Source: Nocardioides sp. JQ2195
Lineage (GTDB): Bacteria; Actinomycetota; Actinomycetes; Propionibacteriales; Nocardioidaceae
Assembly (NCBI RefSeq): GCF_012272695.1
Contig: NZ_CP050902.1
Span: 2,666,001 to 2,730,000, forward strand
Reading direction: 5' to 3'
Length of the DNA: 64,000 bases
This document shows positions 35,256-43,817 of the stretch, piece by piece. A program made the position numbers and the translations under genes. The notes beneath the pieces are model-generated. The model was not told the DNA's origin, searched no databases, and worked only from the letters and a program-made list of their open reading frames with translations. Each line of letters starts with the position of its first letter. Position 1 is the stretch's first letter.

Positions 35256-36206
35256 TCAGAGCGTCACGTGGGGTGCGAGCTGGGCCAACGTCTTCTCACC
35301 GATCCCGTCGACCTCGAGGAGCTGGTCGACGCTGGCGAAGCCACCGTTCGCCTCACGCCAGTCCACGATCGCGGCCGCCGTGACCGGGCCGACTCCGGGG
35401 AGGGTCTCGAGCTCCGTCGTGGTTGCCGTGTTCAGGCTGACCAGGTCGCCGGTCGAGCCCGGGGACGAGGGGACGGAGGGGACGGAGGACGCGGCCACTC
35501 CCGGTGGCGCCGGGACGCCGACGACGATCTGCTCGCCGTCCTGCACCGGCCGGGCCCGGTTCAACCCGGTCAGGTCGGCTCCGCGGCGGGGGCCGCCGGC
35601 CGCCTTGATCGCATCGACCACCCGGGAGCCAGGGGGCAGGACCACGATCCCCGGCCGGCGGACCTTGCCGGTGACGTCGACGACCACGTCGGTCGAGGGC
35701 ACCCCGCTGCCCGGGGCCGTTGCCCCGGCGGTTGTCACCGGCGTGGCCAGCGCCGGTCCGGCCGTGGGAGCGACCACCGGGACCCCGGGGTCGTCGCGGA
35801 CCACCCACCATGCAGTGATCCCCAGGCCGACCGCGACGACGACGGCGATCACGGCCAGCGTCGTCGGGGTCAACGACACCGAGCCGCAGAAGGGCGAGAG
35901 GTCCAGCCACGAGGACCCTCGTCGGGCCGCATGCCGTCCGCCGACCGGGACCTTGGGTGGCAGTGTCTCGGCCACGGCTCGGGACTCAGCACTCGGGGGA
36001 AGTGTGGTCGCGGGCTCCGCCTCGGCAGGGTCAGCACCGCTGGCCCCCTCTCCACCCGCCGGACGCAACTCGCGCAGGTGCGTGTGTGGCTCGTCGAGGG
36101 CGAGGGGCTCCACCGGCGGACGGATCCCGTTGAGCTCGGCGCTCAACAGCCGCAGACGGCGGCTGACCGTCTCGGCGTGCTCAGATGCTTGGGCTCGCGA
36201 ACGCAT
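35256..36206 (-). CDS. comEA: ComEA-type helix-hairpin-helix DNA-binding protein
   Basis: A 316-residue membrane-anchored DNA receptor. An unusually long N-terminal cytoplasmic region (1-105) is followed by one transmembrane helix (TTLAVIAVVVAVGLGITAW, near residue 115), a SLBB-like domain (VDVTGKVRRPGIVVLPPG...VVDAIKAAGG), a Ser/Pro linker, and two helix-hairpin-helix motifs at the C-terminus (LNTATTTELETLPGVGPVTA and FASVDQLLEVDGIGEKTLAQL). It binds incoming DNA and hands it to ComEC. ATG 36206 has TAGCGT 6 nt upstream. Confidence 0.93.
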   Translation of the reverse strand: MRSRAQASEHAETVSRRLRLLSAELNGIRPPVEPLALDEPHTHLRELRPAGGEGASGADPAEAEPATTLPPSAESRAVAETLPPKVPVGGRHAARRGSSWLDLSPFCGSVSLTPTTLAVIAVVVAVGLGITAWWVVRDDPGVPVVAPTAGPALATPVTTAGATAPGSGVPSTDVVVDVTGKVRRPGIVVLPPGSRVVDAIKAAGGPRRGADLTGLNRARPVQDGEQIVVGVPAPPGVAASSVPSVPSSPGSTGDLVSLNTATTTELETLPGVGPVTAAAIVDWREANGGFASVDQLLEVDGIGEKTLAQLAPHVTL

Positions 36207-36212
36207 GGCCCG

Positions 36213-36218
36213 ACGCTA
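36213..36218 (-). promoter_or_regulatory. leaderless -10 box for comEA-comEC-holA
   Basis: TAGCGT, then CGGGCC (6 nt), then ATG at 36206 on the minus strand; no ribosome-binding site. Confidence 0.55.
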
Positions 36219-36313
36219 GGTTCAGCCGGCGAGCGGCGAAAGCCCTCGGCCCGGAGCCTGTGGATGACCGCCTGAAGAGCGTGCACGAAGGTGCACGGAC
36301 CACCGGGCCGGGC

Positions 36314-37180
36314 TCAGAGGTCGGCGCGGTCGGCCGGTGAGACGCAGACCGCCACCATGCCTGGACCCACATGTGCCCCGAGCACCGCGCCGAGCTCGGC
36401 GTTCCTGATCGGAGCCGCGAGATCGACCCGGGCCGAGATCTTCGACGCCAGCTGGTGGGCCCGGTCCGGGCTGGACAGGTGGGCCACCACCACGTGGACC
36501 CGGCGGTCCCCGGCTGCCTCGACCGCCTTGTCCTCCAGACGACCCAGGGCCTTGCCGGCGGTGCGCACCTTCTCGAACGAGACGATGCTCCCGTCCTCGA
36601 TGCGCAGCAACGGCTTGACCGCCAGGGCACCGCCGATGAACGCGGCGGCGCTGCCGACGCGTCCGCCCCGGCGCAGGTACTCCAACGTGTCGACGTAGAA
36701 CAGCGTGGTCGAGGCCTCGGCCCACGACCTGGCCAGCTCCACCGCGTCCTCGCCACTGGCACCCGCGGCGATCGCCTCAGCCGCCGCGATGGCGGCGTAC
36801 CCGACGGCCGGACCGACCTGACGGGTGTCGACGACGTGCACCGGGACCGGCGCGTCGCGGGCCGCCACCCGGGCCGAGTCGAACGTGCCACTCATCTCTC
36901 CGGAGATGTGCACCGCGACGATCTCGTCGTACCCCTCGTCGACCAGACGCTGGTAGGCCTCGAGCATCCCGGTCGGCGTCGGCTTCGAGGTCGAGACCGG
37001 CGTGAAGTTCTTCAACGCCTCCGCAACCATCTGCGGGCTGGCCCCGCCGACTCCCTCGTCGTACGACGTGGCGCCGATGATCACCTGCAGCGGGATCACG
37101 ACGATGCCGTGCTCAGCGGCCTCCTCGGCGGTCAACGACGACGTGGAGTCCGTGACGACGGCGATCCGGCGATCAGGCAT
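36314..37180 (-). CDS. DegV family fatty-acid-binding protein
   Basis: A 288-residue DegV protein. The N-terminal signature AVVTDSTSSLTAEEA (about 7-21), TSKPTPTGMLEAYQ with the ligand-contacting S/T residues, HISGEMSGTFDSAR and the C-terminal domain (GALAVKPLLRIEDG, HVGPGMVAV) are all present. Family members bind long-chain fatty acids; in Firmicutes (FakB) they deliver them to a kinase. No fakA-like gene is in the window. Between leuS and comEA, as in other actinobacteria. It has a leaderless start. Confidence 0.92.
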   Translation of the reverse strand: MPDRRIAVVTDSTSSLTAEEAAEHGIVVIPLQVIIGATSYDEGVGGASPQMVAEALKNFTPVSTSKPTPTGMLEAYQRLVDEGYDEIVAVHISGEMSGTFDSARVAARDAPVPVHVVDTRQVGPAVGYAAIAAAEAIAAGASGEDAVELARSWAEASTTLFYVDTLEYLRRGGRVGSAAAFIGGALAVKPLLRIEDGSIVSFEKVRTAGKALGRLEDKAVEAAGDRRVHVVVAHLSSPDRAHQLASKISARVDLAAPIRNAELGAVLGAHVGPGMVAVCVSPADRADL

Positions 37181-37186
37181 GGAGCA

Positions 37187-37192
37187 AGACTA
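37187..37192 (-). promoter_or_regulatory. leaderless -10 box for the degV gene
   Basis: TAGTCT, then TGCTCC (6 nt), then ATG at 37180 on the minus strand. Confidence 0.6.
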
Positions 37193-37215
37193 TCGGTAGG
37201 TCGCCGGCACGCCGT

Positions 37216-37254
37216 GGTGGTTTCGAGACGCTCGTGCCTCGCTCCTCGACCACC
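37216..37254. repeat. 39-nt dispersed palindromic repeat abutting the leuS stop codon
   Basis: Begins GGTGGTTTCGAGAC and ends ACCACC, one base before the leuS stop (37256-37258, minus). It differs at only 2 of 39 positions from the first half of the element inside glgE (60527-60565). The ends can pair (GGTGGT/ACCACC), so it may also serve as the leuS terminator. Confidence 0.85.
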
Positions 37255-37255
37255 G

Positions 37256-39784
37256 TCAGCTGGCGACGATGTTGACGAGCTTCGGCTCACGCACGATGAC
37301 CTTGCGCACGGTCCTGCCGTCCAGGGCCTTCACCACGGCCGGGTCCGCCATCGCGGCGGCCTCCAGGTCAGCCGCGCTGACGTCGGGCGAGACCTCGAGA
37401 CGAGCCCTCACCTTGCCCTGGACCTGCACGACGGCCACGACGGAGTCCTCGACCAGCAGCGCCTCGTCGACGGTCGGCCAACCGGCCCGGGCGACGGTGG
37501 GCTGGTGACCCAGCCGCTCCCACATCTCCTCGGCGGTGTAGGGCGCCACCAACGACAGCAGGATCGCCACGGCCTCGACCGCCTCGCGCACGGCCGGGTC
37601 CTCGGGGCCGCAGCCGGAGTCGATCGCCTTGCGGGTCGCGTTGACCAGCTCCATCGTGCGGGCCACGACCACGTTGAAGCGGTGGTTCTCGACCAGGCCC
37701 TCGGCCTCGTGCAACGTCTTGTGGGTGGCCTTGCGCAGGGCGACGTCACCGGCCGACGGGTCGACCCCCGGAGCACTGGTCACGTCACCACTCAACCGCC
37801 AGGCGCGCTGCAGGAAGCGCACCGAGCCACCGGGCGAGACATCCGCCCAGTCGATGTTGTCCTCCGGCGGGCTGGCGAAGACCAGGGTCAGCCGGACGGC
37901 ATCCACACCGAACTCCGCAAGTTGCTCCCCCAGACTGACGCCGTTGCCCAGCGACTTGCTCATCTTGCGACCGTTGTTGACCACCTTGCCCTGGGACAGG
38001 TACGCCGAGAACGGCTCGTCCCAGGTGACCAGGCCCATGTCACGCAGCGCCTTGGTGAAGAAGCGCGCGTACAACAGGTGCAGCACGGCGTGCTCGTCGC
38101 CGCCGACGTACAGGTCGATCGGTCCCCAGGCGTTGGCCAGCTCGGAGTCGAAGGCCTGCGTCTCGTCGTGCGGGGAGACGTAGCGGAAGAAGTACCAGGA
38201 CGAGTCCACGAAGGTGTCCATGGTGTCGGTGTCGCGCGTGGCCGGGCCACCACAGGTCGGGCAGGAGACGTTGACCCACTCGCTCGCCGCCCCCAGCGGC
38301 GAGGTGCCCTTGGGCTTCAGGTCGGCGCCACGCAGCTCGGGCAGCTCGACGGGCAGCTGGTCCTCGGGAACCGGGACCTCTCCGTCGACCGGGCAGTGGA
38401 TGATCGGGATCGGGGCACCCCAGTAGCGCTGCCGCGACAGCAGCCAGTCACGCAGCCGGAAGTTGACCGTGGCCTCACCCGTGCCCTGCTCGGCCAGGAA
38501 CGCGATCGTGGCGCTCTTGGCCTCTTCGACGGCCAGGCCGTTGATGTCCAACGGCGCGTCAGCGCCCTCGGCCGGCGAGTTGATCGTGCGTCCCTCGCCG
38601 CTGTAGGCCTCGCCCTCGAAGTCGGCCGGTGGCTCCGTGGTCCGCACGATCGGCAGGCCCATCTGCGTGGCGAACTCCCAGTCGCGCTGGTCACCGCCGG
38701 GCACCCCCATCACCGCGCCGGTGCCGTAGTCGGCCAGGACGTAGTCGGTGGCCCAGATCGGGATCTGCTCCCCGGTCACCGGGTTGCGAGCAGTGACGCC
38801 CAGGTCGACACCGGTCTTGGGGCGGTCGGTCGCCATCCGCTCGATCTCGGAGGCCTTGCGGATCTCGTCGCGGTAGGCCTCGAAGGCCGGCCGCTGCTCA
38901 TCGGTGACCAGCTCGTCGGCCAGCGCGGCGTCGACGGCGACGACCATGAACGTCGTCCCGAAGATGGTGTCCGGTCGGGTCGTGTAGACGGTGATGCTTC
39001 GAGACGCCTCGTCCCCCGGCTCCTCAGCACGGGCCCCGGGAGCGTCGGCCACCACGAAGTCGACGTGGGCGCCCTCGGAGCGACCGATCCAGTTGCGCTG
39101 GGCGTTGACCACCTTGTCCGACCAGGTCGGTTGCAGGTCGTCCAGACAGTCCAGCAGCTCCTGGGCGTAGGCCGTGGTGCGGAAGTACCACTGGGTCAGC
39201 TCGCGCTTGGTGACCTCGGCGCCGCACCGCTCGCACGAACCGTCGGCCAGCACCTGCTCGTTGGCCAGCACGGTCTGGTCGTTGGGGCACCAGTTCACCG
39301 GGCTGTTCTTGCGGTAGGCCAGGCCCTTCTCGTGGAACTTCAGGAACAGCCACTGGGTCCATCGGTAGTACGTCGGGTCGGAGGTGTTGAAGCGACGTGA
39401 CCAGTCGAAGCTCACGCCGTACTTCTGGAAGGACTCCAGCTGGGTGGCGATGTTGCCGTAGGTGTAGTCGGCAGGGTGTGCGTCGTTGCGGATCGCGGCG
39501 TTCTCGGCGGGCAGGCCGAAGGAGTCCCACCCCATCGGGTTCAGGACCTCGTAGCCCTTCTGCCACCAGTAGCGCGCGATCACGTCATGCAGTGCGGTGA
39601 CCTCGGCGTGGCCCATGTGCAGGTCGCCGGAGGGGTAGGGGAACATCGTGAGCGCGTAGCGCTTCTCGCGCTCGGAGTCGTCGTCCGCCTTGAAGGGCGC
39701 GATGTCCTCCCAGACCCGCTGCCACTTGTCCTGGACGGCCTCGACGTCGTACGTCTCCCGCTCGTTCCCGGCCTGCTCACTCAT
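37256..39784 (-). CDS. leuS: leucyl-tRNA synthetase
   Basis: An 842-residue class I aminoacyl-tRNA synthetase. The HIGH motif is [14 protein letters not shown] (about 48-61), the zinc/insert region has [14 protein letters not shown] and CERCGAEV, the editing (CP1) domain has [15 protein letters not shown] and [18 protein letters not shown], and the KMSKS loop is [10 protein letters not shown]. The C-terminal anticodon and tRNA-binding parts are complete. It is preceded by a leader peptide and a strong terminator, suggesting control by leucyl-tRNA supply. Confidence 0.97.
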   Translation of the reverse strand: MSEQAGNERETYDVEAVQDKWQRVWEDIAPFKADDDSEREKRYALTMFPYPSGDLHMGHAEVTALHDVIARYWWQKGYEVLNPMGWDSFGLPAENAAIRNDAHPADYTYGNIATQLESFQKYGVSFDWSRRFNTSDPTYYRWTQWLFLKFHEKGLAYRKNSPVNWCPNDQTVLANEQVLADGSCERCGAEVTKRELTQWYFRTTAYAQELLDCLDDLQPTWSDKVVNAQRNWIGRSEGAHVDFVVADAPGARAEEPGDEASRSITVYTTRPDTIFGTTFMVVAVDAALADELVTDEQRPAFEAYRDEIRKASEIERMATDRPKTGVDLGVTARNPVTGEQIPIWATDYVLADYGTGAVMGVPGGDQRDWEFATQMGLPIVRTTEPPADFEGEAYSGEGRTINSPAEGADAPLDINGLAVEEAKSATIAFLAEQGTGEATVNFRLRDWLLSRQRYWGAPIPIIHCPVDGEVPVPEDQLPVELPELRGADLKPKGTSPLGAASEWVNVSCPTCGGPATRDTDTMDTFVDSSWYFFRYVSPHDETQAFDSELANAWGPIDLYVGGDEHAVLHLLYARFFTKALRDMGLVTWDEPFSAYLSQGKVVNNGRKMSKSLGNGVSLGEQLAEFGVDAVRLTLVFASPPEDNIDWADVSPGGSVRFLQRAWRLSGDVTSAPGVDPSAGDVALRKATHKTLHEAEGLVENHRFNVVVARTMELVNATRKAIDSGCGPEDPAVREAVEAVAILLSLVAPYTAEEMWERLGHQPTVARAGWPTVDEALLVEDSVVAVVQVQGKVRARLEVSPDVSAADLEAAAMADPAVVKALDGRTVRKVIVREPKLVNIVAS

Positions 39785-39873
39785 CTGCGTCTCCTCGTGT
39801 CTTCCGCGACTGCCGCGGTTCCTGCCATCCCGTCGCCCTGGTCAGCGAGCTGTCCAGGACACTGTTCAGCGCA

Positions 39874-39899
39874 CAAAAAAACCCTCCGGGCAGGAGGGT
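39874..39899 (-). terminator. intrinsic terminator in the leuS leader
   Basis: ACCCTCC-TGCCC-GGAGGGT followed by seven or more T residues on the minus strand (hairpin 39881-39899, T-run 39874-39881). It lies between a leader promoter and the leuS start about 90 nt further on, so transcripts must pass it to reach leuS. It is the strongest U-tract terminator in the window besides rpsT. Confidence 0.88.
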
Positions 39900-39900
39900 G

Positions 39901-39969
39901 GCCGCGTTGATCGATGATCGATCAGCGCGGCTGGCGAAGAAGGAACCGCTGAGGCATACCGCCATGATA
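39901..39969 (-). promoter_or_regulatory. leuS leader promoter and first leader hairpin
   Basis: TATCAT (39964-39969) is followed by GGCGGT and the leader ATG at 39957, an exact leaderless arrangement. Just after the leader leucine codons a hairpin can form: GCCGCG/CGCGGC (39931-39926 with 39906-39901) extended by TGATCGA/TCGATCA around a 3-base turn, with the leader stop codon inside it. The terminator hairpin begins 1 nt later. I did not find an alternative pairing that would clearly break the terminator, so the mechanism is open. Confidence 0.65.
39922..39957 (-). CDS. leuS leader peptide (11 aa)
   Basis: ATG to TGA, reading MPQRFLLRQPR. Two adjacent leucine codons are CTT CTT (39942-39937), a rare choice in this GC-rich genome where leucine is nearly always CTG or CTC. 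The ORF starts at the predicted first transcribed base, so it would be translated without a leader. Its stop codon lies in the first hairpin. Position, codons and the downstream terminator point to leucine-dependent attenuation of leuS. This is inference from layout; the ORF is too short to prove by itself. Confidence 0.6.
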   Translation of the reverse strand: MPQRFLLRQPR

Positions 39970-40067
39970 CCGCAGGAGCAACGGATTTCCGCCCGGGGTT
40001 TCGCGAGGGCCGAGGCCGGGCAGGAAGAGCTCGCTCCCCACTCATCGCGTCCGAACCGAGGTCAGCC

Positions 40068-40691
40068 GTGCGCCTTCGTCTCCTGCTTCCCGTCGTGGCT
40101 GCGTTCGCGGCCCTCACGCTCACCGGCTGTGAAGGGACCAGCAGCGCCTCCGGTGGCACCGTGGGCGAGCCCGCAACCCCCTCCGGCAGTCCCAGCAGCG
40201 AGGCCACGGCAGCTCCGGTCGCCCCGGACCCTGCGCCACCGAGCGTGACCCGACCGCCGCCGCCCGCGGCCGGCGCCGGGGCCACCGCACCCGGGACCGT
40301 CCTGTCGTACGGCGATCCCGCAGTGGTCGAGGTCTACGCCTCGGGCAACCCCAAGGCGCAGGTCGAGTACACCGTGAAGGGCGTGAAGATGGCCGGCTCC
40401 GGGCAGGGCTTCGGCGAGACCGCGCTGATCACGATCGAGGTGCGCGCCATCGACGACCTCGAGGACGCCCTCGCCCTGGCACTGATCGACTGGTCCGGCC
40501 TCGACGAGAACGGCAACCAGACCGTGTTCGGCATCGCGGACGGCTGCGACGACGAGCTGCCCGTCGAGAAGGCCGGCGAGACCGGCACCATGTGCGTCGC
40601 GGTCGCGTTGACGGACGACGGCACGTCGATCTCCGAGGTGCACTACGACTCCGGCGCCTACCGCGGGAACCCGATCGTGTGGCGACCGTGA
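40068..40691 (+). CDS. lipoprotein of unknown function
   Basis: A 207-residue protein with lipobox LTLTGC (Cys near residue 21), then a long Ser/Thr/Pro/Ala-rich linker (to about residue 75), then a compact beta-rich domain: GDPAVVEVYASGNPKAQVEYTV, ALITIEVRAIDDLEDALALAL, NQTVFGIADGCDDEL and MCVAVALTDDGT. The domain resembles the immunoglobulin-like DUF4352-type fold in layout, but I do not recognise it with certainty. It is expected on the outer membrane face. GTG start, divergent from leuS. The stop codon is the first base triplet of a 24-nt imperfect direct repeat (40689 and 40722). Confidence 0.7.
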   Translation: MRLRLLLPVVAAFAALTLTGCEGTSSASGGTVGEPATPSGSPSSEATAAPVAPDPAPPSVTRPPPPAAGAGATAPGTVLSYGDPAVVEVYASGNPKAQVEYTVKGVKMAGSGQGFGETALITIEVRAIDDLEDALALALIDWSGLDENGNQTVFGIADGCDDELPVEKAGETGTMCVAVALTDDGTSISEVHYDSGAYRGNPIVWRP

Positions 40692-40766
40692 TCGCCCCGG
40701 GGCCCCGGTCGGGTGGAGTCCTGATCGCCTGAGGTCCCGGTCGGGCGATGCGGCATAGTGGCCGCC

Positions 40767-41528
40767 ATGCCTCTCACAGACATGTTTCGCCTCGACGACA
40801 AGGTCGCCATCGTCACCGGTGCCTCCAGCGGTCTCGGTGTCGCGTTCGCGCAGGGCCTGGCCGAGGCCGGCGCCGACGTCGTGCTCGGCGCGCGCCGGGT
40901 GGACCGCCTCCAGGAGACCGCTGACCTGGTCCGCGCCGCCGGGCGACAGCCGCTCACGGTGGCGACCGACGTCGCCGACCAGGCCCAGTGCCAGGCCTTG
41001 GTCGACGCCGCGATGGCTGAGTTCGGACGGGTCGACATCCTGGTCAACAACGCCGGCATCGGCACCGCAGTCCCCGCCACCCAGGAGAGCGTCGAGCAGT
41101 TCACCGGCGTCATCGACGTGAACCTCAACGGTTGCTACTGGATGGCCCAGGCCTGTGGCCGGGTCATGCAGCCGGGCAGCGCGATCATCAACATCAGCTC
41201 GGTCCTGGGGCTCACCACCGCGGGACTCCCCCAGGCTGCGTACGCCGCCAGCAAGGCCGGCCTGATCGGGCTGACCCGCGACCTGGCCCAGCAGTGGACC
41301 GGCCGCAAGGGCATCCGGGTCAACGCGATCGCCCCGGGCTTCTTCCTCTCGGAGATGACGTCGCAGTACCCGCCCGGCTACCTCGAGCAGCAGCAGGGCC
41401 GGATCCCGTCCGGTCGCAAGGGTGACCCGCGCGAGCTCGCCGCCACCGCAGTGTTCCTGGCCTCCGACGCAGCCGGCTACATCACCGGACAGACCCTGCC
41501 CGTCGACGGTGGCCTCACCATCGCCTGA
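40767..41528 (+). CDS. short-chain dehydrogenase/reductase
   Basis: A 253-residue classical SDR. The NAD(P) loop is VTGASSGLGVAFAQG (about 18-32), NNAGI is at about 90, the catalytic serine is in INISSVLG, the Y-x-x-x-K pair is YAASK, and IAPGFF follows. The C-terminus FLASDAAGYITGQTLPVDGGLT is typical of the gluconate 5-dehydrogenase/FabG-like group. The arginine at the end of beta-2 (ARRVDR) favours NADP. The substrate is not known. ATG 40767 is preferred to the GTG at 40758 because CATAGT lies 7 nt before the ATG. Array C of the 22-nt repeat begins 5 nt after the stop. Confidence 0.9.
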   Translation: MPLTDMFRLDDKVAIVTGASSGLGVAFAQGLAEAGADVVLGARRVDRLQETADLVRAAGRQPLTVATDVADQAQCQALVDAAMAEFGRVDILVNNAGIGTAVPATQESVEQFTGVIDVNLNGCYWMAQACGRVMQPGSAIINISSVLGLTTAGLPQAAYAASKAGLIGLTRDLAQQWTGRKGIRVNAIAPGFFLSEMTSQYPPGYLEQQQGRIPSGRKGDPRELAATAVFLASDAAGYITGQTLPVDGGLTIA

Positions 41529-41533
41529 CCCGC

Positions 41534-41621
41534 GCGAACGGGCAGTTCTTGCTGCGCGAACGGGCAATCCTTGCTGCGCGAACGGGCAGTTCTTGACGGC
41601 CGAACAGGCACTCGTTGCGCC
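41534..41621 (+). repeat. 22-nt tandem repeat array C (3 units plus a degenerate fourth)
   Basis: Units at 41534, 41556 and 41578 match the array A consensus at nearly every position (GCGAACGGGCAGTTCTTGC core); the fourth (41600-41621) is degenerate but in register, starting CCGAACAGGCA. The array fills the convergent gap between the SDR stop (41528) and the response-regulator stop on the minus strand (41624), leaving 2 nt. Confidence 0.9.
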
Positions 41622-41623
41622 GC

Positions 41624-42277
41624 TCAGGGCTCGATCAGGCCGACCCGGATCGCATAGCGGGTCAGCTCGGTCCGGTCACGCATGCCGAGCTTGCCGAGGA
41701 TGTTCTCTCGGTGGCGCTCGACCGTCCTGACGCTGATCGTCAGCTCCCGGGCGATCTCGCGCGACGAATTCCCCTCGGCGATCAGCTTCACCACCTCGTC
41801 CTCACGCGGGGTCAGCACGGCGGCGGGCAGTCGCTCGCCGCGACGGATCCGTTCGAGGTAGTCGCGCACCAGCGCCGACTCGGCCCCCGGATAGAGGAAC
41901 GACTCACCGCGCAGGGCAGCACGACAGGCATCGACCAGGTCGCGGTCGGCCACGGACTTGAGGACGTAGCCCGACGCGCCGACCCGCAGCGACTCGAAGA
42001 AGTACTGCTCGTTGTCGTGCATGGAGAGCATCAGGATCGTGGGCGCGTCGGGGCGCCGGGAGATCTCCCGGGCCGCCTGCAGACCGGTCAGCCGCGGCAT
42101 CGCCACGTCGAGGATGGCCAGGTCCACCGCTGTGTCCCGAAGCGCCGCCACGGCCTCCGCACCGTCCCCCACCTCGGCCACCACGGTGAAGTCGGGATGC
42201 TGGTCGAGGATCATCCGCACCCCGCGGCGTACCAGCGCGTGGTCGTCGGCGAGCAGGATCCGCGCGGTCTCGCTCAT
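41624..42277 (-). CDS. NarL/FixJ-family response regulator
   Basis: A 217-residue two-domain regulator. The receiver domain has LLADDHALVRRG (acidic pair near residue 11), the phosphorylated Asp in DLAILDVAMPR (about 54), the T/S switch in ILMLSMHD and the K in YVLKSVA. The C-terminal LuxR-type HTH is LTPREDEVVKLIAEGNSSREIA followed by ISVRTVERHRENI. It overlaps the histidine kinase gene by 4 nt, so the pair is coupled. Targets are unknown. Confidence 0.94.
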   Translation of the reverse strand: MSETARILLADDHALVRRGVRMILDQHPDFTVVAEVGDGAEAVAALRDTAVDLAILDVAMPRLTGLQAAREISRRPDAPTILMLSMHDNEQYFFESLRVGASGYVLKSVADRDLVDACRAALRGESFLYPGAESALVRDYLERIRRGERLPAAVLTPREDEVVKLIAEGNSSREIARELTISVRTVERHRENILGKLGMRDRTELTRYAIRVGLIEP

Positions 42278-43230
42278 GCCGGCACCACCAGTCGCACCTG
42301 GGTCCCGCCACCGTCGCGGCGCCCGATCTCCACCTGGCCGTCGACCAGCGTCGCTCGCTCGCGCATCCCGCGTACGCCGGTCCCGACGGCCCCGGGTGCG
42401 ATCCCGATCCCGTCATCCCTCACGGTGAGCACCACGTCTGTGCCCACCTGGTTCAGCGTCAGCTCGACGGTCCGGGCCCGGGCGTGCCGGGCGACGTTGG
42501 TCAGCGCCTCCTGCGCCACCCGGAACACGACGAGCTCCACGGGATCGTCGAGCGCGGGCAGGCCGGGCATGATCCCGCGCCGGACGTGGGTCTCCCCGTG
42601 ACTGAACAGTTCCGTGGTCAGGGCAACCAGGGCGCTGCGCAGGCCGAGGTCCTCGAGGACGTGTGGCCGCAGCTGCCGGGCCACCCCGCGCACCTCGTCG
42701 AGACTGGCCCGGGTCGTCTCGCGGACCCCGGTCAGGGCGGCTGCGGTGTCCGGGTCGGCCTGCTCGACGATCGCCCCGAGCTCGAGGAGGACGGCGGTCA
42801 GCGACTGTCCCACGCCGTCGTGCAGCTCCTGGGCGATGCGGGCCCGCTCGGCCTCCTGGGCGGCGAGGGCGGCCAGGCTGCTGTCCCGCCGCGCGGTGTC
42901 GATCCGTGCGAACAGGTCGTTCACGGACTCGGCGAGGTCATGGCCCAGGCCGGAGCGAGGCACCGGGAGTCGTTCGACCGGCTCCGTGGAGCGCACCCGG
43001 TCCAGCTGGGTGACCAGGCGGTCCAGCGGCCTGAGCGTGCCACCCACCAGGACACCGTTGGCCACGATCATCACCGCCAGCCCGACGACCAGGACGATCA
43101 CCTCCGACCACAACGGTCGGCTCGAGACCGTGGCTGGGGAGAAGGCCAGCAGTGCCGTCCCGAGGGCGAACAGCAGACCGTTGATGGCGATCACCCGGGA
43201 GGAGAGGGAGAACCCGTGCGCACTGAGCAT
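42274..43230 (-). CDS. sensor histidine kinase (HisKA_3 type)
   Basis: A 318-residue membrane kinase. Two transmembrane helices (about 15-32 and 42-64) enclose only a very short external loop, so it probably senses within the membrane. A HAMP-like segment with TLRPLDRLVTQLDRVRS follows, then the phosphoacceptor helix ERARIAQELHDGVGQSLTAV (His about residue 140) and the ATPase domain (QEALTNVARHARA, VVLTVRDDGIGIAP, GTGVRGMRERA). It pairs with the downstream response regulator. The start is preceded by GACGAT at 6 nt, a possible leaderless box. Confidence 0.93.
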   Translation of the reverse strand: MLSAHGFSLSSRVIAINGLLFALGTALLAFSPATVSSRPLWSEVIVLVVGLAVMIVANGVLVGGTLRPLDRLVTQLDRVRSTEPVERLPVPRSGLGHDLAESVNDLFARIDTARRDSSLAALAAQEAERARIAQELHDGVGQSLTAVLLELGAIVEQADPDTAAALTGVRETTRASLDEVRGVARQLRPHVLEDLGLRSALVALTTELFSHGETHVRRGIMPGLPALDDPVELVVFRVAQEALTNVARHARARTVELTLNQVGTDVVLTVRDDGIGIAPGAVGTGVRGMRERATLVDGQVEIGRRDGGGTQVRLVVPA

Positions 43231-43397
43231 GCGGCCATCGTCGCATCAACGTGCCCCGCGCGACGCGGGTTGCCCGCCGCACCCCGCTTTGGGTGCCGGA
43301 CCCCATGGGCTCCGCACGCACGGTCGCCGAGACTGGAGCCAGCGGCGCCCCGCTCACCCCGAGCGGGGCGACCGCGCCAACTCCGAAGGAGGCACTC

Positions 43398-43805
43398 GTG
43401 ATCGAGCTGGTCCTAGGTCTTGCCGCCCTGGCCGCGATCGCACTTGCCCTGCCGACCGTCGTACGCCGTCGGTGCGCCCCGGGGCGTGAGACGTCGCCCC
43501 CGCGCAAGCACCTGTGGGCCGTGGCCCAGGCAAACACGAGCGACGGGGTGACCGCGCGACTGGGCGTCGAGTTCACCGCGGCGATCGACGACCACGGGGC
43601 CAGCACGGTCATCGACGCCGTCGAGGGCCTGCTCCGCCACGAGATCGCCGCCTCCGCGGCGCACCAGCTGCCATCCGTCGGCGACGCGCTGCCCGACCTC
43701 GACGCCGGCGGCGCGGCCGGCACCGGCATCGACCGAGTTGTCGTCGCCTCCTCGGAGATCCAGGTGACACCCGAGTTCCGGCGACTGGTCAGCGCTCGGG
43801 ACTGA
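43398..43805 (+). CDS. small membrane-anchored protein of unknown function
   Basis: A 135-residue protein from GTG 43398 after GAAGGAGG. One N-terminal transmembrane helix (IELVLGLAALAAIALALPTVV) is followed by a basic cluster and a soluble domain of about 100 residues (LWAVAQANTSDGVTARLGVEFTA, VIDAVEGLLRHEIAASAAH, RVVVASSEIQVTPEFRRL). The layout of one helix then a short alpha/beta region resembles the start of SPFH/band-7 proteins, but it ends far too early for a full domain, and I do not assign it. It is divergent from the histidine kinase gene. Confidence 0.6.
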   Translation: MIELVLGLAALAAIALALPTVVRRRCAPGRETSPPRKHLWAVAQANTSDGVTARLGVEFTAAIDDHGASTVIDAVEGLLRHEIAASAAHQLPSVGDALPDLDAGGAAGTGIDRVVVASSEIQVTPEFRRLVSARD

Positions 43806-43817
43806 TCCCGAGGGCCG

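Noticed and set aside
37216-37254. Insertion sequence remnant or MITE with target duplication
   Set aside because: No transposase and no clear direct duplication flanking either copy; called a dispersed palindromic repeat instead.
40689-40745. Direct repeat after the lipoprotein gene as a regulatory element
   Set aside because: Two imperfect 24-nt copies of very GC-rich sequence with no clear dyad or promoter link; too weak to claim a function.
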